The notes under the pieces: generated by a model
Seen by the model: the letters and a program-made list of their open reading frames with translations, nothing else
What the model was told of the DNA's origin: nothing
Databases searched by the model: none
Program-made: the position numbers and the translations under genes
Part shown: one piece after another, positions 58,540-64,000 of the stretch
How positions within the stretch are numbered: the first letter of the stretch is position 1
How the letters are laid out: every line of letters starts with the position of its first letter
NCBI RefSeq assembly: GCF_000788395.1
Contig: NZ_CP009888.1
Coordinates: 1-64,000 of the forward strand
Length of the DNA stretch: 64,000 nt
DNA from: Pseudoalteromonas piratica
GTDB lineage: Bacteria; Pseudomonadota; Gammaproteobacteria; Enterobacterales; Alteromonadaceae
Direction: 5' to 3'

Positions 58540-61038
58540 ATGTCGAATAAGCTTAAATTACTGGTAGTTACGCCAGATATTAAGCTATCAACCCAACTAG
58601 TTGATGCGTTAAAAGATGTCGATGTTTTTGATATTGAGCTTAAAAATAATAGCCTCGAAGCCCTCGATCTATTAAAAAAACAGCCTGTAAATCTGATAAT
58701 TACCGACTTAGCGATTGGTGAAATAGATGGCTGGCGTTTTTCACGCATGGTACGTTCAGGATTACTGGCCTCAGCAAAAAATACACCGATCGTTTTAATC
58801 CCTCCAACTTATTGCGAACGAATTGCCGAAACAACAGCCCGTGCTTATGGCATTGATGCAATTTTACAGCACGATAAATTAAAAACGCTTCCTCATTTAT
58901 TGGCTAATATTCTTTCTGAACACATGGACAAAAGCAGTCGTCTACCCCTACTGCTGGTCGAGTCAAACGAAGAACGCGCGGCACAGATTACTCACGATTT
59001 AGAATTAGGTTTTTCGATTACCACCGTAGATAACTGTGCAAATGCCCAAACCCTAATCCAACAATATAAATATGCCATTGTATTGATTGATGCAACACAT
59101 GGTAGCTTTGACCGTGTTAATCGCTTTTTGCAAGAGCTCAGAATTCATCGCCCTAATCAAGCAGTTGTCACCATAATTGATAGCCAAGATGCTGACTTCG
59201 CAGAGCGATTACTTTTACTTGGTGTCACTGACTTTATTCGGTTGCCATTCAATCATAATATTATCAATAAAGTGTGCGAACAGGCGGCGCGACGCGAAGA
59301 TTTTATGGTGAGCTATGATGATTTCGCTGAAAAAGTTGAATTACTCAGTAAAAGCCAACAAGGATATAAGGATTTATTCTCGGCACACCAGCGTATTTTA
59401 ATGCACCTAAATACTGCGGTAATTGAAATTGACCAAGCTCAGAATATTTGCTTTTTGAACCCGGCATGGGAAGCGCTCACTGGTAATGGGCTTCAGTCGA
59501 GTATTGGAAAACCCCTCGCAAGCTTTTTTTCCGAAAAAGATGCTATCAAATTAAATGAACTCATTACATCAATTAAGGTAATACCTGGCAGCAAGAATAA
59601 AGCAGAACTGCAAATTAATCATAAATCAGGACATCAGATCTGGATTGAATGTAAATTACAGTCGATAAAAGAAGCGCATGTAAAAAGTAACATTACCCTA
59701 AGTATTGATAATATTGATGAACGCAAGCAAGCTGAATTCAGCCTACAACATTTAGCGCATCACGATACATTAACTAACTTACACAACCGCTATTTTTTCG
59801 ATCAACAACTCAATCATTTTTGTAAAAAAGTTGCTGATAAACAAGAGCATGCGCTACTGTATATCGACTTAGATCACTTCAAAATTATTAATGATTCGCA
59901 AGGCCATCAACAAGGCGATAAAGTTCTTAAAAAAGTTGCTAAGCTATTTGAGCAGTGCGTCTCAGGTGATGCATTAGTCTGTCGATTAGGTGGCGATGAG
60001 TTTGCCATTATTTTAGAAAATACCGATTTACTCGATGCCCATATGATCGGTGAAAGCTTATGTCAAACCATTGAAAACCAAAGCTTTCGCTTTGGTGATC
60101 AAAATTACTCTATTAGCTGCTCAATAGGTTTAACGCAAATTAATAGTAAAAACTGTGACGCCAGTGAGTGTTTAAAACAAGCTGATATTGCGCTCTATGT
60201 GGCCAAAAGCCGTGGTCGTAACATTGTTCATTGCTATTCAGAATCAGACGCCAACACTAAGCAACTGTTGTCGGGTATTACATGGGCACACAGCATTAAA
60301 GAAGCATTGAAAGCGCAAAGCTTAACCATGCATTTTCAGCCAATTTGGTGCTACAAAGAACAGAAAGTCAGTTATTACGAAGCGCTTGTTCGCTTGATTG
60401 TTAATGACGAGATTATCTACCCAAATCAATTCATCCCTTCACTTGAACTGGTGACAGATATTGATTTACTTGACCAAAATGTCATTGAAAAAACGATTGC
60501 ACTGTTAGGTGAATACCCAGAACTTAATCGTGTTGCAATTAATCTATCTGCTCAAGCATTTAATAACGCCAACCTATTAAATATAATTGCAGAAAGTTTG
60601 AAGTTGCATAATGTAAGCCCAGAAAGGCTTACTTTTGAAATTACCGAATCAGCCAGTATTAGCAATTTAGTGGCAACTACTGCGATGATCACACAACTAC
60701 AAAAAATAGGATGTCAGTTTTCCATTGATGACTTTGGCACTGGATTTAGTACCTTTAGCTACTTAAAACAACTACCTGCAAATCAAGTTAAAATTGATGG
60801 CTCATTTGTTAAAGATATGACCCAAGACAGCATTGATAAAGCTTTGGTAAATGCGATAAAAGACATTAGCCATTCACTTGGAAAAACCTGTGTTGCCGAA
60901 TACGTTGAAGACCAAGAAACCTTTGAATTACTTGAGGAAATTGGCGTAGACTATGCGCAAGGATACTTCATTGGTAAACCCATTTCAGCGCCAGAAATCC
61001 GAAAACAAAAAAACATATCAACAAACTCAATTGCTTAA
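58540..61038 (+). CDS. Dual receiver-like, PAS, GGDEF and EAL protein
   Basis: An 832-residue cytoplasmic protein. A receiver-like domain covers about 5-125 (LIITDLAIGEIDGWRFSRMV) and a second receiver-like one about 135-255 (YAIVLIDATHGSF). A PAS domain lies at about 280-400 (ILMHLNTAVIEIDQAQNICF, FLNPAWEALTGNG), then GGDEF with an intact RLGGDEF at about 485 and EAL with YEALVRL, EITESASI and DDFGTGFSTF. No RxxD inhibitory site precedes GGDEF. It may both make and break c-di-GMP, with output set by its sensors. No histidine kinase is adjacent. Confidence 0.85.
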   Translation: MSNKLKLLVVTPDIKLSTQLVDALKDVDVFDIELKNNSLEALDLLKKQPVNLIITDLAIGEIDGWRFSRMVRSGLLASAKNTPIVLIPPTYCERIAETTARAYGIDAILQHDKLKTLPHLLANILSEHMDKSSRLPLLLVESNEERAAQITHDLELGFSITTVDNCANAQTLIQQYKYAIVLIDATHGSFDRVNRFLQELRIHRPNQAVVTIIDSQDADFAERLLLLGVTDFIRLPFNHNIINKVCEQAARREDFMVSYDDFAEKVELLSKSQQGYKDLFSAHQRILMHLNTAVIEIDQAQNICFLNPAWEALTGNGLQSSIGKPLASFFSEKDAIKLNELITSIKVIPGSKNKAELQINHKSGHQIWIECKLQSIKEAHVKSNITLSIDNIDERKQAEFSLQHLAHHDTLTNLHNRYFFDQQLNHFCKKVADKQEHALLYIDLDHFKIINDSQGHQQGDKVLKKVAKLFEQCVSGDALVCRLGGDEFAIILENTDLLDAHMIGESLCQTIENQSFRFGDQNYSISCSIGLTQINSKNCDASECLKQADIALYVAKSRGRNIVHCYSESDANTKQLLSGITWAHSIKEALKAQSLTMHFQPIWCYKEQKVSYYEALVRLIVNDEIIYPNQFIPSLELVTDIDLLDQNVIEKTIALLGEYPELNRVAINLSAQAFNNANLLNIIAESLKLHNVSPERLTFEITESASISNLVATTAMITQLQKIGCQFSIDDFGTGFSTFSYLKQLPANQVKIDGSFVKDMTQDSIDKALVNAIKDISHSLGKTCVAEYVEDQETFELLEEIGVDYAQGYFIGKPISAPEIRKQKNISTNSIA

Positions 61039-61167
61039 CAATTTTTACAAACTAAATTAACAAAACAATAGGAAAGCGGATAAACAATAGGCTAAACTAA
61101 TCCCATATGGACATACAATAAAGCCATTCAAATGAGTTGAATGCGTGAAGTTAAAACGGGAGGGACT

Positions 61168-61374
61168 ATGGCACTATTTATTTTTTTATTGCTGTTCGCA
61201 AATGTCCTGATTTGCTACTTTTGTTATCTAAAAGCCACAGAGAAAGGTTACCCAAAAGTAATATTTGCAGTATTAGGAGCAATTCCTTATTTCAATCTAG
61301 TTGTACTTGTTTATCTGCTCTTTTTACCCAACGTCAAAGCAGACACTTTATTAAATTCAAAAGCCGCAAGTTAA
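61168..61374 (+). CDS. Small membrane protein, 68 residues
   Basis: The ATG at 61168 has a perfect GGGAGGG ribosome site, so the nine-codon upstream extension is not used. The product has two hydrophobic helices (ALFIFLLLFANVLICYFCYL, VIFAVLGAIPYFNLVVLVYL) around a short polar loop with Lys/Glu. No family is recognised. A strong terminator overlaps its stop. Likely real because of the ribosome site and terminator. Confidence 0.75.
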   Translation: MALFIFLLLFANVLICYFCYLKATEKGYPKVIFAVLGAIPYFNLVVLVYLLFLPNVKADTLLNSKAAS

Positions 61375-61387
61375 GCGGCTTTTTTGT
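61359..61387 (+). terminator. Terminator of the small membrane gene
   Basis: AAAAGCCGC/GCGGCTTTT stem with loop AAGTTAA and a T-run after it. Confidence 0.88.
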
Positions 61388-61419
61388 TTTTTCCATCGCG
61401 TTTTTGGAGACTTTGCGAT

Positions 61420-62298
61420 TTAGAATGTATAACTCTTAGCACTTGCCAGGAGTTTTTTTGCATCCATATCACCCACAACACATTTATTGATTTGCGCTTT
61501 ATTAAACACAAAGACTAAATCTTCTTTATTGCCGGTCGCATTATCAATAATAAAATTTACATACTGATTTTTGTTAAGTCCTTTTAATCCAGCGCCATAA
61601 TCACACAAAGTTTGAGCAAGTGTGTTACTGACTACAAGAATATTTTGCTTGCGTACTTCAGCAGCTTGTTGCTGTTTTTCCTTTGTGGTTGATTTAATCT
61701 TATCTTTGGCATCGTCACGCTTATCACGTACTTCTGCTTTTTCTTTTTCCAACTTAGCTATTTTGGCTTCAAGCTTAGCGATTTCCTTTTTAACCGATTT
61801 ATCTTCTTGCTCTTTTTGCGTATGTCTTCGCTCAAGGTTTAAATCGCGACGCGCGCGCTCTACTTCCCTGATTTGGAACTCAATCTCTCGTTCTTGCTCT
61901 GCAAATTCACGCATTCTTTCTGAAGATTCTCTTAGTGCCTCCATGGCATTTTGATATGTTTCATTCGCTAACTCGACAGTCATTTCTGTGGCGCGAATGA
62001 CAACTTCATCATCTTCAAAATCTAAATCCGGCTCGGTAAAAAATTGTCGCCACCCGCCAAAACTACCTGAAATACCTTTTGCGCTAATATTAAAAACATA
62101 ACCTTGTTCAGCTAAATAAGCGCCTTTAATTTGCCTAATGCGAATCCCTTTTTCAGCATCAATCGATGCTTTAAGGATATTGCTCATTATGCTAATTTCT
62201 CTTTGATTTTTACTTATTACATCACTTTCAGGCGCAGCCAATACCGCTTGTGAGGTTAATAACGTTAATGGAATCAAAAAACGTGCGTTCGTTTTCAT
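61420..62298 (-). CDS. Exported coiled-coil protein of the sigma-factor operon
   Basis: A 292-residue exported protein. The start at 62298 (MKTNARFLIPLTLLTSQAVL) has GGGAGAA before it; a further upstream Met would overlap the anti-sigma stop. Residues about 115-225 form a long Glu/Lys/Arg-rich coiled coil (REIEFQIREVERARRDLNLE, IAKLEAKIAKLEKEKAEVRD). The N-terminal part has a beta-rich region (GYVFNISAKGISGSFGG), and the C-terminus has two cysteines. No family is recognised. Third gene of the ECF operon, probably its periplasmic output or sensor. Confidence 0.7.
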   Translation of the reverse strand: MKTNARFLIPLTLLTSQAVLAAPESDVISKNQREISIMSNILKASIDAEKGIRIRQIKGAYLAEQGYVFNISAKGISGSFGGWRQFFTEPDLDFEDDEVVIRATEMTVELANETYQNAMEALRESSERMREFAEQEREIEFQIREVERARRDLNLERRHTQKEQEDKSVKKEIAKLEAKIAKLEKEKAEVRDKRDDAKDKIKSTTKEKQQQAAEVRKQNILVVSNTLAQTLCDYGAGLKGLNKNQYVNFIIDNATGNKEDLVFVFNKAQINKCVVGDMDAKKLLASAKSYTF

Positions 62299-62300
62299 AA

Positions 62301-62915
62301 TTAATTCTCCCATAATTGGTTTTTGGCAATTGATGACTTAGGCTGATGTTCAACCTGTTGTGCCAGTTCATTGAGTTGCAGACGAATTAACGCCTGATCC
62401 TGTTTACGAATTTGGTTCAAATCAGCAACTAATGCTCCGATATCTTCCTTGCGCTCAAGTCGCCCTTGGTCAATTGCTTCTTTAACGAGAGCATAGGTCG
62501 CCTCAGCGTTTGACTTTTGTTGCTCTGCAAGCAGTGTGCGTAATTGCTCGTAAGTAACCGCAGGTGCGTCTTCTGACTCATGAAAGTTAATTGCAAAGCC
62601 TTCATCTGAGTAACTAATTTCGGCTCTAAAAAAGACTAATGAGCACATTACAAACGAACAGGCAAACGCAACTGGGGCAAACCATGTAACAAATCGGCTA
62701 CTGATTGATGCAGGCTTTGGCTTTTCAAACCACGTTGCTTCCCTTTGCCAGTTCGGTACGGGTGTTTCTTGATACTCATTTGCGAGCGTTTGCCACTGTT
62801 GGCTATTTGCCAGTAATTCAGCGTAAACAGCATCTTGTTCTAACAAGCTTTTCTCTTCTGCTGAAAGCTGTCCACTTTCAAGCCACTTTTGGAAAATAAT
62901 ATCGAGATTAGCCAT
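62301..62915 (-). CDS. Putative anti-sigma factor, single-pass membrane protein
   Basis: A 204-residue protein. The cytoplasmic N-terminus is helical and acidic (FQKWLESGQLSAEEKSLLEQ). A single transmembrane helix lies near residues 75-97 (TWFAPVAFACSFVMCSLVFF). A periplasmic helical tail follows. It lacks the HxxxCxxC zinc motif of many anti-sigma factors. It overlaps the sigma gene by 8 nt (ATGGCTAA), the classical sigma/anti-sigma coupling. Anti-sigma activity is inferred from position and topology. Confidence 0.7.
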   Translation of the reverse strand: MANLDIIFQKWLESGQLSAEEKSLLEQDAVYAELLANSQQWQTLANEYQETPVPNWQREATWFEKPKPASISSRFVTWFAPVAFACSFVMCSLVFFRAEISYSDEGFAINFHESEDAPAVTYEQLRTLLAEQQKSNAEATYALVKEAIDQGRLERKEDIGALVADLNQIRKQDQALIRLQLNELAQQVEHQPKSSIAKNQLWEN

Positions 62916-63456
62916 TTAGCACCTCCAAATCTTGACGCAGTTTCGACAATGCGGAATATAAACGGGATTTTACTGTATTGGTTGATACACCTAACTGCTC
63001 TGCTATTTGCTCAAAGGTAAATTGTTGGAAAAACTTTAATTCAACCACTTCTTTTTGCACCCAAGGTAAACCATTTAATAATTGCAAAACCTGCTTATTT
63101 TGCTGTGCCATAAACACCATGAAATCTGCTGATTCAGGCTCTTGTGTTTCTGCGATAAGCATCTCTTGCTTTTCTTCATCAAGCACTTTTTTAGCACGAT
63201 AAAACTCAACGCAACGTCGGTTAGTAATCGCAATCGCCCATGTTTTAAAACTCGACTCAAAACGGTATTTATCCAATGAACGATAAATACTCATAAAGCT
63301 CTCTTGCATAATTTCGAGTGCATCATCTGGGTTACTTACCATACGCAAACAAGTGTGATAAATCGGTTTCTCGTATTGCTTAACTAATGAAAGCCATGCA
63401 CGCTTGTCACCTTGCTGCGCTTTTTTTATTAACCCTTTTTCGCTTTGAAAGAACAC
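62908..63456 (-). CDS. ECF-family RNA polymerase sigma factor
   Basis: A 182-residue extracytoplasmic-function sigma factor. Region 2 is seen in YHTCLRMVSNPDDALEIMQE and SFKTWAIAITNRRCVEFYRA. Region 4 carries the helix-turn-helix FTFEQIAEQLGVSTNTVKSR. The start is GTG at 63456 with GGGGA close upstream. It heads the three-gene operon with an anti-sigma-like and a coiled-coil protein. The signal it answers is unknown, though an envelope signal is likely given the partner topology. Confidence 0.88.
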   Translation of the reverse strand: MFFQSEKGLIKKAQQGDKRAWLSLVKQYEKPIYHTCLRMVSNPDDALEIMQESFMSIYRSLDKYRFESSFKTWAIAITNRRCVEFYRAKKVLDEEKQEMLIAETQEPESADFMVFMAQQNKQVLQLLNGLPWVQKEVVELKFFQQFTFEQIAEQLGVSTNTVKSRLYSALSKLRQDLEVLNG

Positions 63457-63534
63457 ATATTCCCCAGCTAATTGTTTCTCTGTTTAAGTAGTCGAGTACT
63501 GTTCGAAAAAAGTTTTAAATTTTTGAATCTTTTT

Positions 63535-64000
63535 TTAACGAGCACATTTTTCAGCAAAGAAAGGCTTTAACTTGTCGCACAACAAACGGAAGTCACGAAT
63601 ACGCCCTGACGTTTTGCGCCAAAGAATACCAATGTCACGATACGCGGTATCTTGAGCGGCATTAAACACCATAGGCTTATGGGCAAGAATACCGGCATTA
63701 ATTGCCATCTGCGGCAAGAAGGTCACACCTAATTGCCTTTCAACCATACTGAGTAAAGTGTGTAAGCTCGCAGCTTCAAATGGATTGATACACTCACTTT
63801 TACTTAAATGACAGGCACTCAACGCATGATCGGTTAAGCAGTGTTCTCGCTCTAATAAAAACACGGAGGCAGGTGGTAACAAATTAAAATCTGTAATGCC
63901 TTTTGCAACATCATAATCCTGATGCATTACCATATTAAACGGGTCTTGCGCCAAGATATGGGTATGGAACTTTTTAGTGTTATAAGGCAATGCGAGTAAC
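63535..64000 (-). CDS. oxyR: Hydrogen-peroxide regulator OxyR, C-terminal part
   Basis: About 155 C-terminal residues of a LysR-family regulator cut by the right edge; the frame stays open to base 64000. The redox signature HCLTDHALSACHL, with cysteines nine residues apart as in E. coli Cys199 and Cys208, identifies OxyR. The effector-domain end ERQLGVTFLPQMAINAG also fits. The N-terminal DNA-binding part is outside the window. OxyR activates peroxide-defence genes. Confidence 0.88.
   Translation of the reverse strand, partial: LLALPYNTKKFHTHILAQDPFNMVMHQDYDVAKGITDFNLLPPASVFLLEREHCLTDHALSACHLSKSECINPFEAASLHTLLSMVERQLGVTFLPQMAINAGILAHKPMVFNAAQDTAYRDIGILWRKTSGRIRDFRLLCDKLKPFFAEKCAR

Noticed and set aside
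63506..63536. A/T-only hairpin after oxyR as a terminator
   Set aside because: The stem is almost pure A:T and imperfect, so it is too weak to list as a feature.

Overview
The window comes from a gammaproteobacterium of the Alteromonadales, most like Pseudoalteromonas or a close relative. The basis is the moderate AT content, the marine-type repertoire (TonB/PepSY iron uptake, sodium-coupled symporters, many c-di-GMP proteins, stand-alone periplasmic binding proteins) and the close match of core genes (iscRSUA-hscBA-fdx, queA-tgt-yajC-secDF, metA, metH, guaBA) to enteric and marine gammaproteobacterial homologues. Almost the whole window is dense, intact coding sequence. I see no rRNA, tRNA, prophage or CRISPR array.

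Region 1-5.9 kb: guaA (cut by the left edge), guaB, xseA, a GreA/GreB-like gene, a periplasmic binding protein and cysE. All six carry single- or two-base indels, while nearly every gene after about 5.9 kb is intact, so this end is more probably poor sequence than real decay. Region 6-14 kb: an MFS transporter, a LysR regulator divergent from an OsmC-like gene, two lipoproteins, an orphan coding remnant and a large M16 peptidase. Region 14-21.5 kb: a methionine block with a MetJ-boxed MTHFR-superfamily gene, then metA-metH(N)-metH(C), in which cobalamin methionine synthase is encoded as two proteins split at the domain linker. A MITE-like element lies beside this block and supplies the stop codons of both flanking genes. 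Region 21.5-27.4 kb: a diguanylate cyclase and a Fur-boxed iron operon (two small membrane proteins, PepSY protein, TonB receptor).

Region 27.5-36 kb: a probable acetate-sensing locus with a DEDDh exonuclease, a cNMP/CBS/DUF294 nucleotidyltransferase, an ActP-like symporter with its DUF4212 partner, and a divergent CrbS-type symporter-histidine kinase hybrid. A 22-bp perfect palindrome sits in the shared upstream region. Region 36-41.4 kb: an outer-membrane barrel, purU, and a three-gene set (GH109-like secreted enzyme, NahK-like sugar kinase, sugar nucleotidyltransferase) that reads as an N-acetylhexosamine salvage route. Region 41.4-49.2 kb: the full ISC iron-sulphur assembly operon with IscR operators, trmJ and suhB.

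Region 49.2-64 kb: a binding protein next to an EAL-CBS-GGDEF protein, a lipoprotein, secF-secD-yajC-tgt-queA, a REC-REC-PAS-GGDEF-EAL protein, a small membrane protein, an ECF sigma/anti-sigma/exported coiled-coil operon, and the 3' part of oxyR cut by the right edge. Most transcription units end in clear hairpin terminators, several of them bidirectional.
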